Shown one piece after another: positions 38,016 to 47,337 of a DNA stretch of 64,000 nucleotides. Where the stretch lies: the NCBI RefSeq assembly GCF_034347425.1, contig NZ_CP133779.1, positions 1,798,001 to 1,862,000 on the forward strand. The letters are read 5' to 3'. The notes beneath the pieces were generated by a model. It had not been told where the DNA came from, did not search any database, and saw only the letters and a program-made list of their open reading frames with translations. Origin of the DNA: Undibacterium sp. CCC3.4. GTDB lineage: Bacteria; Pseudomonadota; Gammaproteobacteria; Burkholderiales; Burkholderiaceae_D. Within the stretch, counting starts at the first letter, position 1; each line of letters starts with the position of its first letter. Position numbers and translations under genes: made by a program.

Positions 38016-38453
38016 ATGACTAAAAAATCCGTCACTCTCTATCCAGGCCAAACGGCACAGATGTCTGCCTTTGGTGATCGTATTCGTCTTGCACGATTGC
38101 GGCGTAAGCTCACGACCACGTTGTTTTCGGAGCGTATGGGTGTTTCTAGAGAGACCCTGCGCAGGGTCGAGAACGGCGATCCAACGGTCGCTTTTGGCTC
38201 TTACTTGAGCGCACTGCAGACACTTGGTTTGAGTGCGGATGTGAATAAGCTTGCAAATGATGACGTGCTTGGGAGAAAACTTCAAGACGCTATGCTGATC
38301 AAGCAGCCTAGCCGAACAGTAGCAAAAAACACAAATAAGCGGACGTTTAAATCACCCGTTATCGAAGGACCTTTGCAAGAGGGCAGGCAATCTCTGGCCA
38401 GTCAGGTCTTGGCGAAATACAAAACTAAATCCGTCTTGAGTGATAAGGATTAG
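38016..38453 (+). CDS. HipB-like XRE-family antitoxin
   Basis: The 145-residue product has an XRE helix-turn-helix (about 19-75): FGDRIRLARLRRKLTTTLFSERMGVSRETLRRVENGDPTVAFGSY. A basic C-terminal tail of about 50 residues follows. It is 2 bp upstream of hipA. HipB proteins bind and neutralise HipA and repress the operon. Confidence 0.85.
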   Translation: MTKKSVTLYPGQTAQMSAFGDRIRLARLRRKLTTTLFSERMGVSRETLRRVENGDPTVAFGSYLSALQTLGLSADVNKLANDDVLGRKLQDAMLIKQPSRTVAKNTNKRTFKSPVIEGPLQEGRQSLASQVLAKYKTKSVLSDKD

Positions 38454-38455
38454 CG

Positions 38456-39661
38456 ATGGCACGTAAATCAAAGCTGGCCAATGTATGGCTTGATGACGTC
38501 CGATTCGGGGAACCTTTATATATAGGCGATTTAATTATCCCTGAGCATAGCGATACGCCAGCGGCCTTCAGCTATTCGCAAGCGTGGCTAACGGAGGCGA
38601 ATGCCTTTGCTATTGATCCTTATTTGCCGTTGGTTGCAGGACCCCAATATCCTGTCAAAGGAACGCTGGCCGGTATTTTCCGTGATACTGCCCCAGACAG
38701 ATGGGGCAGGGTGCTGATTGAGCGACGCGAGGCATTGTTAGCGATTCGGGAGTCAAGAGCGAATCGAACCTTATTTGACCTCGATTTTCTGTTGGCAGTA
38801 CAAGACGTATCCCGTATGGGAGGTCTTAGGTTCAAGGACGAGCAAGAGGAATTTATTTCGAGTGGTGAGTTTGCGGTTCCTCCCGTAAGTAAATTACGTG
38901 AGCTGCAGGCCTTAGCTGCGCGCATACAAGATGTTGGCATTGAATCCTTACCCGAGTATGAGCAATGGTTGGCCATGTTGATGGCGCCTGGCACATCGCT
39001 CGGTGGAGCTCGGCCGAAAGCCAGCTTTGAAGACACGGACGGGTCGCTGTGGATTGCCAAATTTCCAGCGCAAGATGATCGCTACGATATCGGGAAGTGG
39101 GAGTATCTGGCACATCGGTTGGCGAGAAACTCTGGCATTGCAGTTCCGAACTCCAGGCTGGAACAACTCGGCGGGCAATACCATACATTTTGTGTCAATC
39201 GCTTCGATCGAGTGGGGCACCGCCGCCGAATGTACGCTTCTGCGATGACCATGAGCGGCAAGCAGGACGGTGAGCCGAGCAGCTATCTTGATATTGCTCA
39301 GGTTATCACCGACCACGGCGCGCGTGGTCATGTGGATTTTGATTTGGCGGAGCTGTTTCGCAGGTTAATGTTTAATGTGGCGATCGGAAACAGAGATGAC
39401 CATTTGCGTAATCATGGCTTTTTAAGGGAAGAATCGGGCTGGCGACTTGCTCCCGCTTTTGACATGAATCCAAATCCAGCAAAGCGTGAGCATGCTTTGG
39501 ATTTGGGGGCTAAAAGCACACCGGATACTGCGCTCGATGCTGCAATTTCTACTCATGAGTTCTATCGACTAACGGATTCCGAGGCCGCTCTTATTCTCGG
39601 TGTTTGTCAAACAACCTGTCGCACAACCCGTCAAGCCGCCTGCTTCATTTCTTCCGTTTGA
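38456..39661 (+). pseudogene. HipA-family kinase toxin, C-terminus replaced by an IS end
   Basis: HipA kinases phosphorylate targets such as glutamyl-tRNA synthetase. The frame has 401 residues, with 383 native and about 18 from the IS. The N-subdomain and most of the kinase core are present: GGARPK (183-188), AKFP lysine (K202), NRDDHLRN (312-319, catalytic D314) and APAFDMNP (D336). Native sequence stops after LTDSEAALILG at 39604, where IS2' begins, so roughly the last 30-50 residues of the family are missing. All catalytic motifs remain, so loss of function is not certain. Confidence 0.85.
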
Positions 39662-40530
39662 GCCCGTTCTGGGTTGAGCCAAACGTGATCATGTAAAGTC
39701 CAGTTTCTCGTATGTTGAGCCCAGCGTTCGGGACGTCGACGTTTCGCCTCAACATAGACGCTATCCCGATGCTGCAATATTTTCACAGCCGTTCCGTTAT
39801 GCCGCTGTTCCGGCGTTACAAACTTCAATCCACTGTGCTTATGCACTTGGTTGTACCATCTGACAAACTGGAGCATCCAAGTCTGCGCGGCCTCGACATT
39901 GTCGAACGGCTTTGTCGGGTAATCGGGCCGATATTTGCAAGTATGGAAGAGCGATTCTGCGAATGGCTTATCATTCGAAACACGCGGACGACTAAAGGAT
40001 GCGGCGATACCTAAATTCTCCAACGTAGCAAGCATCGTGGCTCCCTTCATCGAGCTGCCGTTATCCGAGTGCAGTACCAATGGACGCCCCGCCAATCCCT
40101 CTGCCAAACTGGTCCGACGGATTAACATTGATGCCAATTCAGCAGATTCAGCTTCATGCACTTCATGCCCAACGATCTTCCTGCTAAACACATCTAAGAT
40201 CATGTACCAGTAATAATATTTACCCTGAATTTGTGCAGGCAACCACGTGATATCCCAAGACTAAACCTGGTTGGTGCCTGTCGCACAATGACTAGGCACG
40301 ACTCCCCGTTTGGATTTCTGGCGACACTGCCAGTCTTACCAGGTTCTGATGTAAGCCAAAAAAATCAAAGTCTTGAGGGAAAGGGTTCCGCTTCGCTCCA
40401 CCCTTAACCCCGATCTGTAACGCCGATCAAAGCCATTGAGTAAGAAGCAAAAACACTGACATTCACACAAATTGAAAAATAGATCTGTATATTTTTGTTT
40501 TACAAAAGACATGTGACAGGTAGCCTAACA
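39605..40530 (-). mobile_element. IS2': internally deleted relative of IS2
   Basis: Ends TGTCAAACAACCTGTCGCAC (39605) and TGTTAGGCTACCTGTCACAT (reading inward from 40530) are inverted repeats related to the IS2 end. The orfB C-terminal part remains, while orfA and the orfB N-terminal part are deleted. No target duplication is visible, which suggests a deletion next to it that also removed the end of hipA. Confidence 0.82.
39631..40284 (-). pseudogene. Transposase OrfB fragment of IS2'
   Basis: The readable part has SWDITWLPAQIQGKYYYWYM, LVLHSDNGSSMKG and KPFAESLFHT, with the DDE core mostly intact. A stop codon (TAG) lies just before SWDITW, and conserved text upstream (CATGTNQV) is cut off at about 40320. 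It is non-functional on its own. Confidence 0.82.
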
Positions 40531-40854
40531 CCGGGGGAAAATAAGAAATTAATTAATAAGTTTTACGAAGAAGTTTTGACTGAAATCCCCAAAGAATCAC
40601 TTTATCTTCCAAAAGATAGTGTAAATAGCAACTAATAGACCGCCAGCCAAGCCCCCCGTTCCAACACCTCGCCCCCCCCACAACCTAGCCGCTAGGATCG
40701 TAAAAGGGGGTATGTGGAGCCGCCAAAGCCATGGCCTAGGTAACAAGGATATTTTGTTAAATCGCTTGCGCATGAAAATAAGTTCACGCATAATGTTGAT
40801 AACAACTAATCCGCAAAACTGGCGTGGCTTGACCATCTAGTGTGCGGGGGAACA
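40531..40854. other. Non-coding stretch between IS2' and the NYN gene
   Basis: No credible gene. The sequence changes from AT-rich (40531-40610) to a C/G-rich patch with runs of C (40650-40680). It contains no recognisable end of hipA, so that end was deleted rather than just displaced. Confidence 0.45.
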
Positions 40855-40876
40855 AGCCGGCGCAAGCCGGTTTTTT
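40855..40876 (+). terminator. Intrinsic terminator
   Basis: CCGGC-GCAA-GCCGG followed by TTTTTT. It lies immediately upstream of the NYN gene and would stop transcription arriving from the IS side. Confidence 0.75.
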
Positions 40877-40893
40877 CATTTCTGGGATGGAAA

Positions 40894-41826
40894 ATGGTAG
40901 AGGTGAGCGGCGTAGCACATCTTCGGACACGCATTTATATTGATGGTTATAATCTTTATTATGGCTGTTTGAAGGGTTCGCCTTACAAATGGCTTGACCT
41001 CTTAGCGCTTTTTGAGAAGCATATATTGCCATCAGTATTGGTGGAGCGAAATGGTTTGCGTTGTCAAATGACGCTTTTGCCTCTAGCAATTAAATTCTTT
41101 ACCGCTAAAATTCTCGAAAAAGCAGCAAAAGCGCCTGACTCGGTATCATCCCAGGCTCGCTACCACACTGCTCTGCGTAAGCAACACGACAGTCGCATCG
41201 AAATAATAGAAGGTTATTATTCTTTAACGGAGTCTAGGGTAAAAATTATCGATGCTGCCTCTCCTAAACGATGGCCAAAAGACTGTCATGATGCGTTGGC
41301 TTGGAAACTAGAGGAAAAGCAGTCCGATGTGAATCTTGCATTGCAAGCCTATCATGATGCGATTACACGAGAAGTTGATCAGGTTGTAATTGTTACGAAC
41401 GATACGGACATAGCTCCAGCACTTAAATTAATTCGTTTACATACGGCAGTGACGATTGGATTGGTGATACCTGCAAAACCAAGTATTCGTGTTCCTAACA
41501 CTGAGTTGGCAGAGCAAGCCCACTGGGTTCGTTCGCATATTCTTCCAAGTGAATTGGCTAATTCACAATTACCAAGAGTTTTTCCTGGGAAATCTCCAAC
41601 CATAAAACCGGAGTCTTGGTACGCTCGTCCAGACTTATTAGAAAAAATATTACAACTGGCAATGCCAGTTGTTGGTAGCCGCGGGGGAGTGTTTAAGTGG
41701 ATGGAGGCGCCTAATCCATATCTTGAAAATCATGCGCCAATTGACCTTATTGACACCGAAGAAGAGGCTGCCAAAGTAATTGCATATATCGAAAATTATT
41801 TAGCCGGAAACGGGATAAGTAAATAA
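40894..41826 (+). CDS. NYN-domain protein (LabA/PIN-like nuclease fold)
   Basis: The 310-residue product starts with a NYN domain (about 12-205): RIYIDGYNLYYG with D17, KWLDLLALF, and VDQVVIVTNDTDIAPAL with conserved Asp residues. NYN proteins share the PIN-like metal-dependent ribonuclease fold. A C-terminal ~100-residue tail has no recognised domain. GGATGGAAA precedes ATG 40894. Codon use is more AT-rich than the flanking housekeeping genes, which suggests transfer. It stands alone between a terminator and the tRNA-Phe gene; target and role are unknown. Confidence 0.82.
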   Translation: MVEVSGVAHLRTRIYIDGYNLYYGCLKGSPYKWLDLLALFEKHILPSVLVERNGLRCQMTLLPLAIKFFTAKILEKAAKAPDSVSSQARYHTALRKQHDSRIEIIEGYYSLTESRVKIIDAASPKRWPKDCHDALAWKLEEKQSDVNLALQAYHDAITREVDQVVIVTNDTDIAPALKLIRLHTAVTIGLVIPAKPSIRVPNTELAEQAHWVRSHILPSELANSQLPRVFPGKSPTIKPESWYARPDLLEKILQLAMPVVGSRGGVFKWMEAPNPYLENHAPIDLIDTEEEAAKVIAYIENYLAGNGISK

Positions 41827-41892
41827 TTTCCACGACTGTTCCTTATAAGAATTGTAGATCAGTAGCGAAAATTGTAGATTTGGCTCACAAAT

Positions 41893-41930
41893 GACAAAAG
41901 GCTTACATTGCTGTAAGCCTTTTGTCTTTA
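41893..41930 (+). terminator. Intrinsic terminator after the NYN gene
   Basis: GACAAAAGGCTTACA and TGTAAGCCTTTTGTC form a perfect 15-bp stem with a 4-base loop and are followed by TTTACT. It also faces the convergent tRNA-Phe transcript. Confidence 0.92.
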
Positions 41931-41942
41931 CTACTAAATACT

Positions 41943-42018
41943 TGGTGGCCCGGGGCGGAATCGAACCACCGACACAAGGATTTTCAATCCTCTGCTCTAC
42001 CGACTGAGCTACCAGGCC
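41943..42018 (-). tRNA. tRNA-Phe (GAA)
   Basis: The 76-nt cloverleaf has acceptor GGCCTGG / CCGGGCC, D-loop AGCTCAGTCGGTAGAGC, anticodon GAA in ATTGAAAAT, T-loop GGTTCGATTCC and an encoded CCA. Confidence 0.97.
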
Positions 42019-42028
42019 AAGAGCATGC

Positions 42029-42057
42029 ATTATAGAGAGCAGTTCGCCGCTTGGCAA
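42029..42057 (-). promoter_or_regulatory. tRNA-Phe promoter
   Basis: On the minus strand TTGCCA (42052-42057) and TATAAT (42029-42034) are separated by 17 bp, ten bases ahead of the tRNA 5' end. Confidence 0.75.
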
Positions 42058-42179
42058 GCCCTGAGCAAAAATAAAGCATTTCGCCCTTGCCGCGGGCGGC
42101 GTTGCCGGGCTTGATCGGCTACGCGGCTGATGCGGCGCAGTGCCGTATAATGGCGAGATTGTCTCTCTAAGGGCGGGTT

Positions 42180-43403
42180 ATGGCAGCGCAAGTGTATCAG
42201 TGTGACATCTGCATCATCGGTAACGGTGCCGTCGGTAAAGCCGCGGCCTTGGGTTTTGCGCAGGCCGGCTGGCGTGTGCTGTTGTTAGGCCGTAGCGCTG
42301 CGCCGCTGCCGCTGCCTCTGGCACCCGCCGCGGCCGACTGGGATGTGCGCGTGTTCGCGCTTAACCATGTGGCACGCGATTTACTCGGCGGCCTTAAAGT
42401 CTGGGATGCGCTCGACGCGACGCGCGTGGCACCGGTTAATGCCATGCAGATTTTTGATATGCAGGCAGCGCTGCCGGCACCGGCCGCCGCTCAGCTCGGT
42501 TTCGATGCTTACGGTGCGCATACCGAACAACTGACTTGGATCGTCGAAGACCGCAATCTCAACCAAGCGCTCGATAGTGCGCTGCGCTTTGCACAAAATT
42601 TGACGCAACTGGTGGGCGAGGCGGTCGATTGGCAGATTTCTGAGAACTTGGCGCGGCTGCGCCTGGCCGATGGCAGTACGGTCGAGGCCAAGTTATTGGT
42701 CGGGGCCGATGGCGCGCAATCGTGGGTGCGTGCCCAAGCCGACATCGGCATCGATTACCGTTCCTACGGCCAGCGCGGGGTGGTCACAAATTTCGCCTGC
42801 GAACGGCCGCATCATGGGGTGGCGCGCCAGTGGTTTGTCGAAGATCAGGGTATCATCGCTCTGCTGCCCCTGCCCGGGCAGCGCGTATCACTGGTCTGGT
42901 CGGCCCCGGATGCGCTGGCCGCCACCTTACTGGCGGAACCCTTGAGCGCCTTGGCGACGCGGCTGGAAACGTATTGTTTCGACACGCTCGGCCATCTGAC
43001 CCCGCTGCTGCCGGCACACATTCAGGCGTTTCCGCTGCGCTTCATCCGTCCGCACAGTATGATTGCGCCACGTATGGCATTGATTGGTGATGCAGCCCAT
43101 GCCGTGCATCCGCTGGCAGGGCATGGTATGAATCTCGGTTTTGGCGATGTCGCCAGCTTGTTGACGATTCTCGCTGACGCCGCCGCCAAGCGCGATTGTG
43201 GTGATCTGCGCGTGCTGGAGCGCTATCGCCGGGCACGTAAGGAAGAGGTCATGCTGATGCAGCTGACCACCGATGGACTGGCACGCTTGTTTGCTTCACA
43301 ACTGACACCGCTGCGACTGGTACGCAAGTTTGGGTTGAACTTACTCGAAGCTTTGCCGGTCTTAAAGCGGAAATTAATTTCTCATGCAATGGGCAGCCGC
43401 TGA
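42180..43403 (+). CDS. UbiH/UbiF-family FAD-dependent hydroxylase
   Basis: These flavoenzymes hydroxylate the ubiquinone ring precursor. The 407-residue product has the FAD-binding DICIIGNGAVGKAAALG, the middle LLVGADGAQSWVR (DG motif) and the family-specific GDAAHAVHPLAGHGMNLGFGD. The exact ring position cannot be told from sequence alone. AAGGGCGGG precedes the ATG. It is followed after 38 bp by a dsbC gene. Confidence 0.9.
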   Translation: MAAQVYQCDICIIGNGAVGKAAALGFAQAGWRVLLLGRSAAPLPLPLAPAAADWDVRVFALNHVARDLLGGLKVWDALDATRVAPVNAMQIFDMQAALPAPAAAQLGFDAYGAHTEQLTWIVEDRNLNQALDSALRFAQNLTQLVGEAVDWQISENLARLRLADGSTVEAKLLVGADGAQSWVRAQADIGIDYRSYGQRGVVTNFACERPHHGVARQWFVEDQGIIALLPLPGQRVSLVWSAPDALAATLLAEPLSALATRLETYCFDTLGHLTPLLPAHIQAFPLRFIRPHSMIAPRMALIGDAAHAVHPLAGHGMNLGFGDVASLLTILADAAAKRDCGDLRVLERYRRARKEEVMLMQLTTDGLARLFASQLTPLRLVRKFGLNLLEALPVLKRKLISHAMGSR

Positions 43404-43441
43404 ATCGGCCGGCTCATCACTCCAGACTCAAGGACTCTACC

Positions 43442-44173
43442 ATGCATCTCAAACAATATATCGCCGTCTTGGCGCTGGCCCTCAGCGGCCTCGTCGCTGC
43501 CGAAACCCCACTCGAAGCGACGGTTAAAAAACTGGTCGAGCCACGCCTGGGCGAAGGTGTGAAGGTGGATTCGGTCACCAAGACGCCGTATGCCGGTCTG
43601 TATGAAGTGCGGATCGGTTCCGAGCTGCTCTATACCGATGAAAAAGCACAGTTTTTGTTTCTCGGTAATGTGGTCGATGCCAAAACGGGTACCAACTATA
43701 CTAAAGCCAGAACCGATGATCTGAGCCGCATTAAATTCTCTGATCTGCCGCTCGATCTCGCTCTTAAGACTGTCAAAGGTGACGGCAAACGGGTGATCGC
43801 GGTGTTTGAAGATCCGAATTGCGGCTATTGCAAGCACTTCCGTAAAACCTTGACGGGTGTTGATAACATCACTGTTTATACGTTTATGTATAATATTTTG
43901 TCGGAAGATTCCACCGCTAAATCGAAAAACATCTGGTGTTCAGCCGATCGCAGCAAGGCGTGGGATGAATGGATGCTCAACGGTAAGGTGGCACCGGCGG
44001 CGGCGGCGAATTGCATGACACCGAATGATAAAGTGCTCGCGCTCGGGCGTAAATTACGCGTCAACGGTACGCCGGCTATCTTCTTCGTCGATGGCACACG
44101 GGTGCCGGGTGCCATGGATGGCAAGGCGCTCGAAGATAAACTCGCCAGCCTGTCCGCAGCTAAAGCCAAATAA
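43442..44173 (+). CDS. dsbC: Thiol:disulfide interchange protein DsbC
   Basis: DsbC isomerises wrong disulfides in the periplasm. The 243-residue product has a signal peptide ending VAAET (about residue 20), an N-terminal dimerisation domain, and a thioredoxin domain with C127-G-Y-C130 in EDPNCGYCKHF, the cis-proline in NGTPAIFFVDG, and a second cysteine pair (IWCSAD, AANCMT). AAGGAC lies upstream of the ATG. Confidence 0.94.
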   Translation: MHLKQYIAVLALALSGLVAAETPLEATVKKLVEPRLGEGVKVDSVTKTPYAGLYEVRIGSELLYTDEKAQFLFLGNVVDAKTGTNYTKARTDDLSRIKFSDLPLDLALKTVKGDGKRVIAVFEDPNCGYCKHFRKTLTGVDNITVYTFMYNILSEDSTAKSKNIWCSADRSKAWDEWMLNGKVAPAAAANCMTPNDKVLALGRKLRVNGTPAIFFVDGTRVPGAMDGKALEDKLASLSAAKAK

Positions 44174-44178
44174 GCACG

Positions 44179-44775
44179 ATGTCGGCGCGCCCGCATTGGA
44201 CCGGTATCTTACTGGCCGCTGGGCGTGGCCGTCGCTTCGCTGCCCACGATGGTGGCGATAAGTTGTTACAAGCCTTGGCCGATGGTCGCAGCGTGGCGCA
44301 AACCAGCGCGGCCAACTTACAGGCCGTGATGCCGCATACGCTGACGGTACTGCGCGCCGATCACTTCCTCTTACAACAACAGTTCAGTGCACTTGGCTAT
44401 CCCAGTGTGCTGTGTGAGCAGGCTGATCTCGGCATGTCGGCGTCGCTGATTTGCGCACTACAGCACAGCGCTGACAGTGCCGGTTGGATTATCGCGCTGG
44501 CCGATATGCCGTGGGTGCAGCCCGACAGTATCGCTGCCGTGCTCGCTGCGCTGCGCGCCGGAGCCGATATCGCACGGCCGGTTTGCGCTGGTCGATATGG
44601 TAATCCGGTGGGTTTTTCGCGCACACATCTGGAACGCTTGTTGGCATTGCAGGGCGATAGCGGCGCGCGCGATTTGTTTCGCTCGTTTCCGGTGCATGAG
44701 GTGGAAGTGGATGATACGGGCATCTTGCACGATATCGATGTGCCGGCCGATTTGCTCGCTACACCACTGCGCTGA
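44179..44775 (+). CDS. MobA/MocA-type nucleotidyltransferase
   Basis: The 198-residue product has the NTP-transferase motif GILLAAGRGRRFAAHDGGDKLL and the metal-binding ALADMPWVQPDS. It is similar to molybdenum cofactor cytidylyltransferase (MocA), which makes MCD for xanthine-oxidase-type enzymes. GNPVGFSRTHLERLLALQGDSGARDL is also typical. The molybdopterin oxidoreductase at 62789 could be a distant user, but the two are not linked. It starts 5 bp after dsbC. Confidence 0.85.
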   Translation: MSARPHWTGILLAAGRGRRFAAHDGGDKLLQALADGRSVAQTSAANLQAVMPHTLTVLRADHFLLQQQFSALGYPSVLCEQADLGMSASLICALQHSADSAGWIIALADMPWVQPDSIAAVLAALRAGADIARPVCAGRYGNPVGFSRTHLERLLALQGDSGARDLFRSFPVHEVEVDDTGILHDIDVPADLLATPLR

Positions 44776-44904
44776 GCCGATTTTCTAAGCCCGACAGACT
44801 GCTAGTGATGATCACATATATCTAACTCGGCGTTTTCCTCTTAAAATAGCGTTTTCTTTCATTTGGCGAAAAAGTGCTGGCACCAACTGGTGTGGCGTGA
44901 CTAT

Positions 44905-45357
44905 ATGAATAAGCTCAATCAAAAACTCGTAGTCCGACTCGGTTTCATGGGTCTTATCCCCTTTGTTTTTCTGACCACCGCGTGCTGGTTCGTGCATCCT
45001 GACTGGCTCGGTTTTTTCATCAAGGCCCAACTCGGCTACGGTATCGTGATCCTGTCGTTTCTCGGTGGCGTCCATCTCGGCGTGACTATCATGGCCGATG
45101 GTAAAGACGATCAAGAAACCAGAAAAGCCCTGATCTGGGGGGTGATTCCCACGATGCTGGCTTGGTGTTCGCTCAGTAATATGTTGTTTGGCTTCGCCGT
45201 TCAGGTGGTCGGCTTCATTGCCGCCTACCGCAATGACAAAAAACTTTACCAAAGCTATGGTGTGCCGGAGTGGTTCATCGACCTGCGGCTGCAATTAACA
45301 CGCGTGGTCGTGGTGGCCCAAATTTTCACCTTCATTGCCGCGAATGTACGCACATAA
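44905..45357 (+). CDS. DUF3429 membrane protein
   Basis: The 150-residue product has four to five membrane helices and the DUF3429 pattern LGFMGLIPFVFLTTACWF, YGIVILSFLGGVHLGVTI and WCSLSNMLFGFAVQVVGF. ATG 44905 matches the family N-terminus, though no strong ribosome site precedes it. Function is unknown. Confidence 0.82.
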   Translation: MNKLNQKLVVRLGFMGLIPFVFLTTACWFVHPDWLGFFIKAQLGYGIVILSFLGGVHLGVTIMADGKDDQETRKALIWGVIPTMLAWCSLSNMLFGFAVQVVGFIAAYRNDKKLYQSYGVPEWFIDLRLQLTRVVVVAQIFTFIAANVRT

Positions 45358-45423
45358 TGCGCTATATTGCTCAATACCTTGCTTAATATATTAATCAAAA
45401 ATTAATCGGAAAGATCGTTAACC

Positions 45424-47262
45424 ATGACGACGACCAGCATGAAACCAAACGCCGCCGCTACCGCTGCCGCGTTGCATTACACGATAGTACCGAAAGATTT
45501 AGCCGGCCATATTTTCGAAGTGACGCTGCAAATCGCCGCGCCAGCCGCCGATGGTCAGGTAGTGAGCTTACCGGCTTGGATACCGGGCAGCTATTTGGTG
45601 CGCGATTTCGCTCGTCATATAGTGCAGATCAGAGCCAGCAGCGGCGGCAAGAAGCTGGCGCTGAAAAAACTTGATAAACACAGCTGGCAGGCGGCACCAT
45701 GCCGTGCTGAATTGACCCTGACGTATCAAGTCTATGCGTGGGATTTGTCGGTGCGTGCCGCACATCTCGATGCCAGCCATGCTTTCTTCAACGGTAGCAG
45801 TGTATTTTTGCGCGCCCATGGTCAGGAAGATCAGGCCCATGTGCTCGAGATACTGCGCCCAGCGAATGTCGCCGGAAAAAGCTGGCGCGTCGCAACCAGT
45901 TTGCCGGAACTGAAAGCCAAGCGTTACGGTTTCGGCAGCTACGTGGCTGCTGATTATGATGAACTCATCGATCATCCGGTCGAATGTGGTGACTTCCTGT
46001 TGGCCACATTTGAAGCGCATGGTGTGCCGCACGATTTTGTTATCAACGGCAAAGTGCCCAATCTCGATATCGATCGCATAGTCGCCGATCTCAAGCCGAT
46101 TTGTGAAGCGCAGATCGCCTTGTTCGAACCGCGCACGAAAACCGCACCGATGCAGCGCTATGTCTTCATGACCATGGTGGTCGGTGATGGTTATGGTGGT
46201 CTCGAACATCGTGCCTCGACCGCGCTGATCTGTAATCGTAATGATTTACCGCTTACGCACCAGTCTGAAATGAGCGATGGCTATCGCAGCTTCCTCGGTC
46301 TGTGCAGCCACGAATATTTCCATACCTGGAATGTCAAACGCATCAAACCGGCGGTGTTTGTCGATTACGATTTGCGGCTAGAAAATTACACCAGTTTGCT
46401 GTGGGTGTTCGAGGGCTTTACCAGTTATTACGACGATCTGATGCTGGTACGTAGCGGCGTCATCGACGAAGCGGCATATTTCAAATTGCTGGCCAAGACC
46501 ATCAATACGGTCACACGTGGCAGTGGCCGTTTCAAGCAAACAGTGGCGGAGTCGAGTTTCGATGCCTGGACCAAGTACTACCGGCAGGATGAAAATTCGC
46601 CCAATGCCATCGTCAGTTATTACACCAAGGGTTCCTTGGTGGCCTTGGCACTCGATCTCTTGTTGCGTACTGAAAGCGCCGGCAAAAAATCGCTCGATGA
46701 CGTGATGCGCGCGCTGTGGCAGAAGTATGGGCGTGATTTTTATACCCGCAGCACTGCCCGTCAAGGCTTGGGGGAGCACGAAATCGCTGCGCTGATCCAG
46801 GGCGCGACCGGCGTCGATGTCGCTCGCTTTTTGGCAAAGTATGTGTACGGCACCGCGGATGTGCCATTGGCGCAGTTGTATGCCGGTTTTGGCATGGCGC
46901 TCGATGGTGCGCAGGCCAGCAAAGCCAGCCTCGGTGTCAAAGCTAGCCGCGATGCTGGTGATTGCAAGCTCGCGTATGTGTATGAAGGACGTGCCGCCCA
47001 TTTGGCCGGTTTGTCGGCGCAAGATGTGCTGATTGCCATTAATGGCTTGCGCGTGACGGCGGCCGATGTCGCCGATGGTTTGCATAGTGCGGTCGGACGT
47101 TACCGTATCGGTGAAACGGTTGAGTTGCATGCCTTCCGGCGCGATGAGTTACTGGTTGTGCGCGCTAAGTTACAGGCCGACGATATGCCCGCTCTCAGTT
47201 TTACCGTGTTGGAACAAGCCGCCTTGCTGCGCCCGAGCTGGAAGAAAACGACGCGACGCTGA
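45424..47262 (+). CDS. M61-family metallopeptidase with PDZ domain
   Basis: The 612-residue product has an N-terminal beta domain, a thermolysin-like core with the zinc motif SHEYFHTWNVKRIKP, downstream ENYTSLLWVFEGFTSYYDDL (third ligand Glu), and a C-terminal PDZ domain (about 500-590, YVYEGRAAHLAGLSAQDVLIAING). M61 enzymes include glycyl aminopeptidases. No signal peptide is visible. It converges on trpC over a shared terminator. Confidence 0.92.
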   Translation: MTTTSMKPNAAATAAALHYTIVPKDLAGHIFEVTLQIAAPAADGQVVSLPAWIPGSYLVRDFARHIVQIRASSGGKKLALKKLDKHSWQAAPCRAELTLTYQVYAWDLSVRAAHLDASHAFFNGSSVFLRAHGQEDQAHVLEILRPANVAGKSWRVATSLPELKAKRYGFGSYVAADYDELIDHPVECGDFLLATFEAHGVPHDFVINGKVPNLDIDRIVADLKPICEAQIALFEPRTKTAPMQRYVFMTMVVGDGYGGLEHRASTALICNRNDLPLTHQSEMSDGYRSFLGLCSHEYFHTWNVKRIKPAVFVDYDLRLENYTSLLWVFEGFTSYYDDLMLVRSGVIDEAAYFKLLAKTINTVTRGSGRFKQTVAESSFDAWTKYYRQDENSPNAIVSYYTKGSLVALALDLLLRTESAGKKSLDDVMRALWQKYGRDFYTRSTARQGLGEHEIAALIQGATGVDVARFLAKYVYGTADVPLAQLYAGFGMALDGAQASKASLGVKASRDAGDCKLAYVYEGRAAHLAGLSAQDVLIAINGLRVTAADVADGLHSAVGRYRIGETVELHAFRRDELLVVRAKLQADDMPALSFTVLEQAALLRPSWKKTTRR

Positions 47263-47281
47263 AGCGTTGGCAGTCATGGAT

Positions 47282-47323
47282 AAAAAAAAAGCCCTTGGCG
47301 CAGCGTGCGGCAAGGGCTTTTTT
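47282..47323. terminator. Bidirectional terminator between M61 gene and trpC
   Basis: AAGCCCTTG and CAAGGGCTT pair across a GC-rich loop, with nine A residues on the left and six T residues on the right. Confidence 0.93.
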
Positions 47324-47337
47324 GCATTGACGCGCGT

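Noticed and set aside
40531..40610. Missing C-terminus of HipA beyond IS2'
   Set aside because: No frame there continues the HipA fold, so the end appears deleted.
40784..41089. Minus-strand frame with MKKPACAGLFPRTLDG
   Set aside because: It reads back through a terminator hairpin and the start of the NYN gene; a shadow frame.
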